DNA of 64,000 bases from SAR116 cluster bacterium AG-447-C21 (GTDB lineage Bacteria; Pseudomonadota; Alphaproteobacteria; Thalassobaculales; Thalassobaculaceae): positions 98,128 to 162,127 of the forward strand of contig QCQB01000001.1 of the NCBI GenBank assembly GCA_003212315.1. Reading direction: 5' to 3'. Below, in pieces: positions 9,705 to 18,579 of this stretch. A model generated the notes under the pieces. The model was not told the DNA's origin. It worked only from the letters and a program-made list of their open reading frames with translations, and searched no databases. Position numbers and translations under genes: made by a program. Each line of letters opens with the position of its first letter. Positions within the stretch are counted from its first letter, which is position 1.

Positions 9705-10148
9705 ATGCGTGTACACGGCTTGGGGCATGTGGTTCTTAAAGTAAGAGACCTAAATCAATCGGTGCCTTTTTACAGAGACGTTCTTGGATTAAAAAAAGTA
9801 GGGCAGGCCGGAGAAAAAATGGTATTTTTCTCGTTTGTAGATAATCACCACGACCTCGCTTTACTGGAAACAGAACAAGATGCAGCAGCACCTAGCGAGA
9901 ATTCACCGGGTCTTCACCATGTTGCATTTAAAGTGGGTGATAGCATCGATGAACTTCAGGAAGCGAAAGATTGGTTAATTAGCAAAGGTGTGACTCCACA
10001 CCGAACACGGGATCATGTAGCCACTCAGTCAGTCTATTTTCATGACCCTGATGGAAATCAAATTGAAGTTTTTGTGGAGTCCGACCCCTCTGTTTGGCAC
10101 GATGAACCTGGATTAGTTGCCACATCAAATCCATTAGAACTTCGTTGA
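9705..10148 (+). CDS. VOC (glyoxalase/bleomycin resistance/dioxygenase) family protein
   Basis: A 147-residue vicinal-oxygen-chelate fold protein with two beta-alpha-beta-beta-beta modules. Putative metal ligands are the His in GLGHVVLKV (residue 8), the His in PGLHHVAFKV (about 73) and the Glu in DGNQIEVFVE (about 122), a typical layout for extradiol-dioxygenase-like or glyoxalase-like members. A clear GGAGG site lies 9 nt before the ATG. It is divergent from the AtuA-like genes and may serve the same degradation locus, but the substrate is unknown. Confidence 0.8.
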   Translation: MRVHGLGHVVLKVRDLNQSVPFYRDVLGLKKVGQAGEKMVFFSFVDNHHDLALLETEQDAAAPSENSPGLHHVAFKVGDSIDELQEAKDWLISKGVTPHRTRDHVATQSVYFHDPDGNQIEVFVESDPSVWHDEPGLVATSNPLELR

Positions 10149-10196
10149 TGAAAATGATATGAACCCATAAAGATCAAGATCTTGGATCATTTTTAA

Positions 10197-10289
10197 AAAG
10201 CAATTTTGTATCCCGGACACATCTTCAGAGAAGGACGTGCAGACGAGTATGCGATTGCCATGGGCGCGCTTCAGATTGAGAATTTATAG
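10197..10289 (+). pseudogene. Possible remnant of a gene 3' end
   Basis: The VOC-aldolase gap contains a 30-codon open stretch ending in TAG. It translates to a protein-like segment with PGHIFREGRADEYAIAMGA. It has no credible start codon or ribosome site and a TAA immediately upstream. The composition (balanced charged and small residues, GC-richer than the surrounding spacer) looks like decayed coding sequence rather than random spacer. I do not recognise the parent family. A chance open stretch of this length is possible. Confidence 0.3.
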
Positions 10290-10322
10290 TCCCCGTCCGA
10301 TAAAATATTTTGGGATTACTGT

Positions 10323-11120
10323 ATGATAATGAGTAATACGATTAGGAAGGCACTAGAGGCCGGTAAATCGACAATTGGAACACATTTTCTGTTCTCCGAT
10401 CCGGATGTTGCAGAGCTAATAGGAGATACCGGACTTTTTGATTATGCGGAATATTCGGCAGAATATTCCGTCTTGGATATGCGATTGTTGTATCATCTGG
10501 CGAGAGCAGCACAGTGTTCTAATTTACCTCTTATGATCAAGCTCGATGAAGAAGGACAAGGTTTTTGGGCCCAGGCTGCTCTTGGCGCTGGTTTTAAATC
10601 GATATTATTCACTGATATAAGAACACCTGATGACATTAATACCTGCCATAAAATTATAAGACCAGATGACCCAAATGTCAGTGGAAGGATGGGTTTAAAA
10701 CTCAGACGACCCGCATTATCCTCCTACGAACCTGAAGCTTATTTGAATGACCTCAACTCAATAGTTTTTTGCGTGATGTTGGAAAAGAAAATTGCGGTAG
10801 AAAATATTGATGATGTCCTTTTGCGAGCCAAAGAAAGAAGTGTTGATATGATCCAATGGGGGCCAGCTGATTATAGTATTACGCGGGGCAGGCCTCATAT
10901 GATGTATGAAGCAGATATAATACCCATTGAAGAAATGGTTATAGAAAAGTGTCTTGAATATGGTGTGGCGCCGCGCGTCGAAATTGGGGATGTTGAGCAG
11001 GCAAAACGTTATATAGATATGGGCGTCAGGCATTTTTGTATAGGTTGGGACCGGTTCATTCTGCAAGCAGGTCTGAGAAATATTGGGGAGGGCTTGCGTA
11101 AGCTTACGGATAGTATCTGA
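10323..11120 (+). CDS. HpcH/HpaI aldolase/citrate lyase family protein
   Basis: A 265-residue TIM-barrel class II (metal-dependent) aldolase of the HpcH/HpaI type. These cleave or form 4-hydroxy-2-oxo acids to give pyruvate and an aldehyde. The opening, with GKSTIGTHFLFSDPDVAELIG, matches the family. Later segments (LGAGFKSILFTDI, DMIQWGPADYS, RHFCIGWD) are positioned like the barrel strands carrying the metal and phosphate contacts. The EAR/RxxxYG motifs of the best-studied members are not obvious, so the assignment is to superfamily only. The start could also be the ATG at 10329. Lies in the catabolic cluster between VOC and GST genes. Confidence 0.78.
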   Translation: MIMSNTIRKALEAGKSTIGTHFLFSDPDVAELIGDTGLFDYAEYSAEYSVLDMRLLYHLARAAQCSNLPLMIKLDEEGQGFWAQAALGAGFKSILFTDIRTPDDINTCHKIIRPDDPNVSGRMGLKLRRPALSSYEPEAYLNDLNSIVFCVMLEKKIAVENIDDVLLRAKERSVDMIQWGPADYSITRGRPHMMYEADIIPIEEMVIEKCLEYGVAPRVEIGDVEQAKRYIDMGVRHFCIGWDRFILQAGLRNIGEGLRKLTDSI

Positions 11121-11210
11121 ATACTGATTATCACAGGCACTAACGGTTATTAGATCACTCGAAGTTTAAAGAAATAATATTTTTGGATATTTAGTGTGGA
11201 GAAAAATTAG

Positions 11211-11837
11211 ATGAGCCCGATTGATTTATATACCTGGAAGACTTCCAATGGGAAAAAAGCAACTATTATGATGGAGGAGTGTGAATTAGAATATAAATTA
11301 CACCCAATTGATATTTCGACTGATATTCAATTCTCTGAAGGTTTTGTTAAAGTAAATCCAAATTCTAAGATACCTGCAATAGTAGACCCCGATGGACCGA
11401 ATGGACGGCCTTTTACAGTGATAGAGTCTGGTGCGATTTTAATGTATTTAGCCGAGAAGACCGGACTTTTCCTGCCTGCGGAGATGCAACGAAAATATGA
11501 GGTAATCCAGTGGGTTATGTTTCAAATGGGAGGTATTGGACCAATCTTCGGGCAAGTACACCATTTTAAAAGAGCGGCCAAGGAAAAAGTCCCTTATGCA
11601 ATCAATAGATATTTCAAGGAATGTCGTAGGTTATATGGGGTATTGGACTCAAGATTAGAGGGTAGAGAATATATAGCAAACAATGAAGTGTCGATAGCAG
11701 ATTTCTGCACAGTTCCGTGGGTTTTTCGCCATGATTGGCAGGAGATAGACCTAGATGAATTTAAAAATGTTAAACGTTGGTATGACAACATGATGCAACG
11801 GCCTGCATTAACTAGAGGGATGAACCTTCCTGATTAA
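11211..11837 (+). CDS. Glutathione S-transferase family protein (YfcG/YghU nu-class-like)
   Basis: A 208-residue soluble GST. The thioredoxin-like N-terminal domain (about 1-85) begins IDLYTWKTSNGKKATIMMEE, with the TxNGxK pattern of the nu-class disulfide-bond reductases YfcG/YghU of E. coli. The cis-Pro lies in NSKIPAIVDPDG and the glutathione-binding ESGAILMYLAEK follows. The all-alpha C-terminal domain runs from about 95. Likely a glutathione- or trypanothione-type disulfide reductase or detoxification enzyme. GGAG upstream of the ATG supports the start. Confidence 0.85.
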   Translation: MSPIDLYTWKTSNGKKATIMMEECELEYKLHPIDISTDIQFSEGFVKVNPNSKIPAIVDPDGPNGRPFTVIESGAILMYLAEKTGLFLPAEMQRKYEVIQWVMFQMGGIGPIFGQVHHFKRAAKEKVPYAINRYFKECRRLYGVLDSRLEGREYIANNEVSIADFCTVPWVFRHDWQEIDLDEFKNVKRWYDNMMQRPALTRGMNLPD

Positions 11838-12048
11838 ATCCATAGTTCTCCAAAGAATATTTTTTTATCTAATTCTAGATATTAGAAACTTTATACAAAT
11901 ATTAATAATTTGCGGATTATTCTATTAAAGCAGAAGGTTAAAACTTTGATTAGTGCTCACACTTAATTTTAAATTGTGGGACCACCTCTTTTAACTTGCA
12001 ATAATGCTATTATATAATAAAGAGCTCGAACATAGAAGATATAGGCTA

Positions 12049-13008
12049 ATGGTTATTAAAACACAGCACAAACCTCGGCAAAAGGATTATTCCTTTGATC
12101 TACAGAAGGTGTTTAACAGTATCGTTTCAGTGCAGTCTAATATTCCAGGGGATGCGTTCACCGCGCCGGTATTAGGAACCGAGCGCGGAGGCAATGGTAT
12201 AGTTATAAAGGATAATGGGATTGTTTTAACCATTGGTTACCTTGTTACAGAAGCGGAGACAATTTGGCTTACCGATCACACTGGGGCGGCTGTTCAGGGA
12301 CATGTTCTTGGGTATGATCAGGAGAGTGGTTTAGGCCTCATACAGGCCCTTGGAAAACTAAATGCAGAGGTGGTGCCTATTGGTAGATCTTCATCTTTAA
12401 AGGAAGCTGATAAAGTTGTTGTCGCCGGTTTTGGAGGCCACAAAAACTCGGTTAGTGCTGAAGTTATAGCCGTTAGGGAATTTGCCGGGTATTGGGAGTA
12501 TTTATTAGATGAGGCAATTTTCACGTCTCCGGCTCATCCGAATTGGGGAGGGACCGGGCTGATAGGCGGCGACGGAGAATTATTAGGCGTTGGATCACTA
12601 TTTATACAGCACGAAACCGTAGGGGACGAGATAGTAGATGGCAACATGGTTGTACCCATAGATCTGCTTGCACCTATAATTGATGATCTTCTTACTATGG
12701 GGAAACCAAATAAAAAAGCTCGCCCCTGGTTAGGTTTATTTGGTGCGGAATCAGAAGGTGCTGTTGTTGTGGCAGCTCTTACAGAAGGCGGGCCTGCTCA
12801 TGAGGCAGATGTGGAAGTGGGTGATATAGTTCGCGCTGTAGCGGGTAATGAAATTGGGTCCCTTGCAGATTTTTTCAGAAATATTTGGTCTATTGGTCCA
12901 GCTGGTGTTGAGGTTCCGCTTTTAATAGAACGGCAGGGAGAAGTTGTAGAAATATATATCTCCTCTGTTGCACGATCAGATATGTTAAAAGGTCCGAGGT
13001 TACATTAA
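12049..13008 (+). CDS. HtrA/DegP-like protein lacking the catalytic triad (pseudoprotease) with PDZ domain
   Basis: About 319 residues with a trypsin-like S1C domain (about 20-215) and a C-terminal PDZ domain (about 226-310). The fold signature is intact: GGNGIVIKDNGIVLT, DQESGLGLIQA, GDGELLGVGS. The catalytic positions are not. The NNHVV His aligns with Tyr64, the ETDLAV Asp with Gly94, and the GNSGG Ser with Gly167 (NWGGTG). It therefore probably binds peptides or proteins rather than cutting them. No clear signal peptide, so it may be cytoplasmic. The frame opens at 12004, but the ATG at 12049 follows an AGG-containing site and gives a cleaner N-terminus. Confidence 0.75.
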   Translation: MVIKTQHKPRQKDYSFDLQKVFNSIVSVQSNIPGDAFTAPVLGTERGGNGIVIKDNGIVLTIGYLVTEAETIWLTDHTGAAVQGHVLGYDQESGLGLIQALGKLNAEVVPIGRSSSLKEADKVVVAGFGGHKNSVSAEVIAVREFAGYWEYLLDEAIFTSPAHPNWGGTGLIGGDGELLGVGSLFIQHETVGDEIVDGNMVVPIDLLAPIIDDLLTMGKPNKKARPWLGLFGAESEGAVVVAALTEGGPAHEADVEVGDIVRAVAGNEIGSLADFFRNIWSIGPAGVEVPLLIERQGEVVEIYISSVARSDMLKGPRLH

Positions 13009-13056
13009 ATATCTTAGTAACTTGGAGCCTCTTGCTATAGAGGATAGATTTCGTCC

Positions 13057-14370
<1,314 letters not shown>

Positions 14371-14402
14371 TATATTGTGTAATTAAAAAAATGGCCAATT
14401 TA

Positions 14403-15233
14403 ATGCAGTTATTAGCGATAAGCGATCTTCACCTCTCTCAAGCTTCGAATAAAGACGCAATATTAAAGATGAGTGACCATGGGGACGACTGGCTGATTAT
14501 TGGCGGAGACATAAGCGAAAAACCAGAGCTTCACGAATTTTTATTCAAAGAACTCAATAAACGTTTTGGAAAAATAATTTGGGTTCCGGGTAACCATGAC
14601 CTGTGGACGGAGGATGCCAGAGATCAACAGATCGAACGCGGTGTTGATAAATATAATTTATTGGTCGAGCTATCGAGATCGTTTGGTGTTATCACTCCGG
14701 AAGACCCATTTGTGGAATGGCCAGAGAAGTTACAAGATAGAGAGGGGTCACTCATCATAGCGCCACTTTTCTTATTATATGATTATTCATTCCGCCCCAA
14801 GTCTGTCAACAGAGAAAATATTAAAGACTGGGTTAGGCAAGTGCACGCTGAGTGCAGTGATGAGTTTCTGTTGCACCCGACCCCTTATGAAAGTCGTGAA
14901 CAGTGGTGCAAGGCTCGCTGCGATTTCTCTATCGACAAATTATCTGATATCCCCTCAACAAGCACAACAGTTTTGATAAACCACTGGCCTTTGCGGCTAG
15001 ATCTTATTAACTTGCCACGCGTGCCTCGCTTCACCCCCTGGTGCGGAACTACAATAACGCATGATTGGCATAAAAAATTTAGAGCCTCGGTTGTCATTAG
15101 CGGACATCTGCACACGCGACGAACTGATTTTATAGATGAATGTAGATTCGAGGAAGTTTCTTTGGGATATAAACGCCAATGGAACCCCGACCTCGGTATA
15201 GATTATTATTTACGGCAAATAATGCCCTTGTGA
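14403..15233 (+). CDS. Calcineurin-like metallophosphoesterase
   Basis: About 276 residues with all dimetal phosphoesterase motifs: DLH near residues 8-10, GGD around 35, GNHD around 70, a His in LINHWPLR, and GHLH near the C-terminus. The family hydrolyses phosphomono- or diesters; the substrate here is unknown. It has several Trp-rich and Pro-rich insertions (FVEWPEK, PRFTPWCG). ATGs at 14367, 14391 and 14403 are in frame; I prefer 14403 because the core beta-strand (MQLLAISDLHL) begins there, but no strong ribosome site settles it. A single gene, facing away from aspC. Confidence 0.84.
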   Translation: MQLLAISDLHLSQASNKDAILKMSDHGDDWLIIGGDISEKPELHEFLFKELNKRFGKIIWVPGNHDLWTEDARDQQIERGVDKYNLLVELSRSFGVITPEDPFVEWPEKLQDREGSLIIAPLFLLYDYSFRPKSVNRENIKDWVRQVHAECSDEFLLHPTPYESREQWCKARCDFSIDKLSDIPSTSTTVLINHWPLRLDLINLPRVPRFTPWCGTTITHDWHKKFRASVVISGHLHTRRTDFIDECRFEEVSLGYKRQWNPDLGIDYYLRQIMPL

Positions 15234-15270
15234 AAACTGAATTTATTTGTACTAGTCACTAAAAGTATAC

Positions 15271-16509
15271 TTGGAGCGTAGAACATTGATCTTGATTATT
15301 GGAGGAGGTATCGGAGGCTTAACATTAGCGTTAAACCTTCATAAAGCAGGCATTCCATGTCAAATATTTGAAGCCGCTGAGACGATCAAACCTCTAGGGG
15401 TGGGAATAAACATCCTGCCACATGCAATGAGAGAATTGTCTGCCCTTGAATTAGGGCCGGATATTGCAGCTAATGCTATTGAAACGCATGAAGTCTGTTT
15501 TTACAACCGTTTTGGTCAACGTATATACACCGAACCTCGCGGTCGATTTGCTGGTTATGAATGGCCACAATTTTCAATTCATAGGGGGACCTTGCATGAA
15601 ATTTTGGTGAATACTGTTCGCGAACGCCTAGGCCCTAATGCATTCTTAACAGGGCACCGGTTTTATCGGTTGGAACAGGATGCAGAAAAAGTTACCGCAT
15701 ATTTTCACACGGGGACTTCTGAGCAGATCTTAAAATCTTACCGCGGAAGCGCATTAGTTGGCTGTGACGGTATAAAGTCAGTTGTTCGAAGATTGTTTTA
15801 CGAAAAAGACGATCCTTTAATTTACTCTGGTATTACTATGTGGCGTGGTGTAACGAAGCATCAGCCTTTCTTAACCGGTGCCTCCATGATCTATGCTGGT
15901 TGGTTGAAGACTGGGAAAGTTATAGCATACCCAATAGCCAAGTTAGATAATGGTATGCAGATCGTAAATTGGCTGTGCGAATTCTATTGTTCTCCAAGAA
16001 ACCCCTCGGGTGACTGGGGGCAGCCTGGAAATGTGGATGATTTTCTATGGTCATGCGAAGAAATGAATTTCCCCTGGCTCAATATTCCTCAAATGGTAAA
16101 GGATGCCGAAGTCATACTCGAATATCCAATGGTAGATAAGGAACCATTAAAAAAATGGAGTTTTGGTAGAGCCACCTTGTTGGGTGATGCAGCGCATCCA
16201 ATGTATCCGAGGGGATCAAATGGCGCAGGCCAAGCCATAATTGATGCTAGAATTTTGGCTGACAACCTATCTTTCGAGCCGGATGAAGTGGCTGCATTCT
16301 TAAAATATGAAAAGGAACGTTTGCCAAAAACAACTGCTATAGTTCAAGCAAATAGAACAAACCCACCAGATGCTATATTGAGAGAGGTTTATGAGAGAAG
16401 CGGTGATAAACCATTTAAATCAATGACGGATATTATCACAAAAGATGAACTTGATGAGTTATCCGATCAGTATAAAAAGATAGCTGGATTTCAGGTGTCG
16501 ATGATGTAA
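15271..16509 (+). CDS. FAD-dependent monooxygenase/oxidoreductase (PHBH fold)
   Basis: A 412-residue class A flavoprotein. The Rossmann motif GGGIGGLTLALNL lies at the N-terminus (about 10-22). The DG region GCDGIKSVVR falls near 165-175. The FAD ribityl-binding GDAAHPMYPRGSNGAGQAI sits near 305-323. This is the arrangement of p-hydroxybenzoate/salicylate hydroxylases and relatives annotated as flavin-dependent oxidoreductases, so NAD(P)H-dependent hydroxylation of an aromatic or cyclic acid is likely. An in-frame stop sits 18 nt before the first possible start, so translation must begin at a TTG (15271 or 15286) unless the Rossmann strand is lost. No strong ribosome site is seen. Confidence 0.84.
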   Translation: MERRTLILIIGGGIGGLTLALNLHKAGIPCQIFEAAETIKPLGVGINILPHAMRELSALELGPDIAANAIETHEVCFYNRFGQRIYTEPRGRFAGYEWPQFSIHRGTLHEILVNTVRERLGPNAFLTGHRFYRLEQDAEKVTAYFHTGTSEQILKSYRGSALVGCDGIKSVVRRLFYEKDDPLIYSGITMWRGVTKHQPFLTGASMIYAGWLKTGKVIAYPIAKLDNGMQIVNWLCEFYCSPRNPSGDWGQPGNVDDFLWSCEEMNFPWLNIPQMVKDAEVILEYPMVDKEPLKKWSFGRATLLGDAAHPMYPRGSNGAGQAIIDARILADNLSFEPDEVAAFLKYEKERLPKTTAIVQANRTNPPDAILREVYERSGDKPFKSMTDIITKDELDELSDQYKKIAGFQVSMM

Positions 16510-16644
16510 AGCATACGAGGCTTCTTCGAGTTATTGGACTTTTAAATTTCAAATGTATCGCTAATTATAGTATTAAAGTGATATTAATTCTGACCCAAAA
16601 AGTATAGTGTTCTATCAAAAAAGGGACGTTTAGGATAATCAATC

Positions 16645-17202
16645 ATGAAAAGATCTAAAGCATTGAAATTATCACTAATGGGAGCGAGCGCTCTGACACT
16701 AGTAGCTTGTGATAATAGCCAGGAAGTAGGAGTTTTCGAGACAATAGATCAATGTGTAGATAAAGCAGGATTTACTCGTGATGCATGTGAGGCAAATCAG
16801 AAAGTCGCTCAGTCTGAACATATTAGGGTGTCGCCAAAATATACTTCTTTGTCGGATTGTGAGACAGACTTCGGTTCTGAAAAATGTGAAGTGGCGCCTC
16901 AGAGAACGACCTCGGGGGGATCAGTGTTTATGCCAATGATGATGGGGTATATGATGGGTAACATGTTAAGTGGAGGTTCACGCGTTGCCACTCAACCACT
17001 TTATCGATCTCGTGATGACTCCCAAAATTTTAGAACTGGCGATAATCAAAAGGTATCTGGTAAAACTGGTGTCACACGAGTAGCAGGCCATACAACAAGA
17101 GCTCCCTCAACCAAAACAAGAACGATCCGTCGGGGTGGCTTTGGATCGGCTGCTAGAGCTTCTGCAGGAAGATTTCGAAGCTTTCGTGGTTTCGGGGGTT
17201 AG
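16645..17202 (+). CDS. ygiB: YgiB-like lipoprotein (DUF1190)
   Basis: A 185-residue predicted lipoprotein. The N-terminal signal ends in the lipobox LVAC with Cys22 as the lipidation site. The mature part has paired Cys residues (QCVDKAGFTRDAC; CETDFGSEKC), a Met/Gly-rich MPMMMGYMMGNM stretch near 97-108 and a Gly/Arg/Phe-rich tail. This layout matches DUF1190 proteins such as E. coli YgiB. The gene is followed 11 nt later by a YgiC-like ATP-grasp gene, the same pairing as in E. coli (where it lies beside tolC). AGGA precedes the ATG. Function unknown; an envelope role is inferred. Confidence 0.76.
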   Translation: MKRSKALKLSLMGASALTLVACDNSQEVGVFETIDQCVDKAGFTRDACEANQKVAQSEHIRVSPKYTSLSDCETDFGSEKCEVAPQRTTSGGSVFMPMMMGYMMGNMLSGGSRVATQPLYRSRDDSQNFRTGDNQKVSGKTGVTRVAGHTTRAPSTKTRTIRRGGFGSAARASAGRFRSFRGFGG

Positions 17203-17213
17203 TAGCCCAGAAA

Positions 17214-18374
17214 ATGCAGCGTATTACAGTTGAAGAACGAGCAGATTGGAAAGCTCAGGCAGAGTCGCTAGGATTCAATTTTCACACCATGTATGGCACC
17301 GCCTATTGGGATGAGACAGCGTGTTATCGTTTTTCAATGAAACAAATAGAGAATGACATTGAGGACCCGACAAACGAGATAGAACAAATGTGCTTTGAAT
17401 TAGTCTCTCGTGCTGTTAATGACGGGGAAATTTTCACAAAGCTCTCAGTTCCTGAAGTATACTGGGATTATGTGCGGACTAGCTGGTTAAACCAAGAGAA
17501 AAATTTATATGGTCGGTTAGACCTTTCTTATGATGGGAAATCACCTGCAAAACTTCTTGAATATAACGCGGATACTCCCACCTCACTTTACGAAAGTTCG
17601 GCATTCCAATGGGTGTGGCTTGAGCAAGCTATGGAACAAGGTTTAATACCAACTGGTTGCGATCAGTTTAACTCGATCCATGAAAATATGGTTAAGGCGT
17701 TTGAGAAATTTGGGATAGATGGTCAATTGCATTTGACGGCATGCAAAGGAAGTGAGGAAGATGAGGGGACGGCGAGATATATAGAAGAGTGTGCTGTTCA
17801 AGCAGGGTTGGAAACCATCTTTATTTTTCTTGAAGATATCGGTATTGATGAAAATGGTTATTTTACCGACCTTGATGATGAGAGGATAACAGCCCTTTTT
17901 AAGTTGTATCCATGGGAATGGATTTTTAAGGATGAATTTGGACTTTCATTACCAAAAAATAAGTTAACAATGATTGAACCCTCTTGGAGAATAATTTTGT
18001 CTAACAAAGGTATGCTCCCCTTACTTTGGGAGATGTTTGAGGGACATCCAAACTTATTGCCGGCGTATTTTTCCAATGATCCTCGAGCGAGTAAAATAGA
18101 AAATAATTTTGTTAAAAAACCTTTATTCTCCAGAGAGGGTGGTAATATCGAAATAACTAACGCAGATGGTAGCATTATTAGAGAGGATGGGCCTTATGGC
18201 GAGGAAGGTACCATTATACAAGCCTTACATCCGCTACCCGTGTTTGATAACAATCATACTGTAATAGGTTCATGGCTAGTAGCGAGTAATGCTTGCGGCA
18301 TTGGTATTAGAGAGGATGATACAGCCATCACAAAGGATACCTCACGCTTTTTACCGCACGTGATTTTGGATTAA
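17214..18374 (+). CDS. ygiC: Glutathionylspermidine synthase-family ATP-grasp ligase (YgiC-like)
   Basis: A 386-residue protein with the glutathionylspermidine synthase pre-ATP-grasp and ATP-grasp domain. Landmarks are KLLEYNADTPTSLYES (about 117-132), TACKGSEEDEGT, LYPWEWIFKDEFG, NFVKKPLFSREGGNI (phosphate-loop-like Lys and Arg), and a C-terminal GSWLVASNACGIGIRED. It lacks the CHAP amidase domain of bifunctional Gsp enzymes, as do YgiC and YjfC. These catalyse ATP-dependent peptide-bond formation on an unknown substrate, possibly peptide-like. In an operon with the YgiB-like lipoprotein. Confidence 0.86.
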   Translation: MQRITVEERADWKAQAESLGFNFHTMYGTAYWDETACYRFSMKQIENDIEDPTNEIEQMCFELVSRAVNDGEIFTKLSVPEVYWDYVRTSWLNQEKNLYGRLDLSYDGKSPAKLLEYNADTPTSLYESSAFQWVWLEQAMEQGLIPTGCDQFNSIHENMVKAFEKFGIDGQLHLTACKGSEEDEGTARYIEECAVQAGLETIFIFLEDIGIDENGYFTDLDDERITALFKLYPWEWIFKDEFGLSLPKNKLTMIEPSWRIILSNKGMLPLLWEMFEGHPNLLPAYFSNDPRASKIENNFVKKPLFSREGGNIEITNADGSIIREDGPYGEEGTIIQALHPLPVFDNNHTVIGSWLVASNACGIGIREDDTAITKDTSRFLPHVILD

Positions 18375-18385
18375 TACATTGGTAT

Positions 18386-18415
18386 AAAAAAAGCCCAGGC
18401 ACTGAATGCCTGGGC
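18386..18415 (-). terminator. Intrinsic terminator (9-bp GC-rich stem, U7)
   Basis: The arms GCCCAGGCA and TGCCTGGGC are perfectly complementary with a 5-nt loop, and seven T residues follow on the minus strand. On the plus strand the hairpin is followed by AAGTTTAAAC, so it would be a poor terminator for ygiC. It ends the small RNA and any read-through from the LysR gene. Confidence 0.8.
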
Positions 18416-18465
18416 AAGTTTAAACAGGGAGGTTTTCGTCTGAGGGACGAAGGAGCCGAAGCCCC
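18386..18465 (-). ncRNA. Candidate trans-acting small RNA with C-rich anti-Shine-Dalgarno segment
   Basis: Minus-strand transcript of about 80 nt predicted from structure. It opens with a GGGGC-UUCG-GCUCC hairpin (18452-18465) and continues with UUCGUC-CCUCA-GACGAA (6 bp, 18435-18451). A single-stranded ACCUCCCU segment follows. It ends in a perfect 9-bp hairpin GCCCAGGCA/UGCCUGGGC (18393-18415) and U7. A -35/-10 pair sits at the right distance upstream. The CCUCC-containing loop and linker could pair with ribosome-binding sites, as in C-rich alphaproteobacterial small RNAs such as the MmgR (alpha-r8) family. No reading frame explains the sequence. It lies between ygiC and the LysR gene. Confidence 0.66.
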
Positions 18466-18469
18466 AGAT

Positions 18470-18497
18470 ATTTTAAGTGCCGACACATATTCGCCAA
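18470..18497 (-). promoter_or_regulatory. Predicted sigma70-type promoter of the small RNA
   Basis: On the minus strand, TTGGCG (18492-18497) is followed after 16 bp by TAAAAT (18470-18475), which matches the -10 consensus at 5 of 6 positions. Initiation about 5-7 nt further on would fall at 18463-18465, the first bases of the leading GGGGC hairpin. Confidence 0.5.
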
Positions 18498-18579
18498 CAT
18501 TTTGTTTATAGTACGGCGGGATTCACCTGCGCTAGTGACAATTGAGCAAGGCCGCTATGCGTATTTTGCATGACTGAGA

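Noticed and set aside
10162..10186. GATC-rich palindromic stretch after the VOC gene as a terminator
   Set aside because: The palindrome leaves no proper loop, the stem is short and imperfect, and the following T-run is brief. Not convincing.
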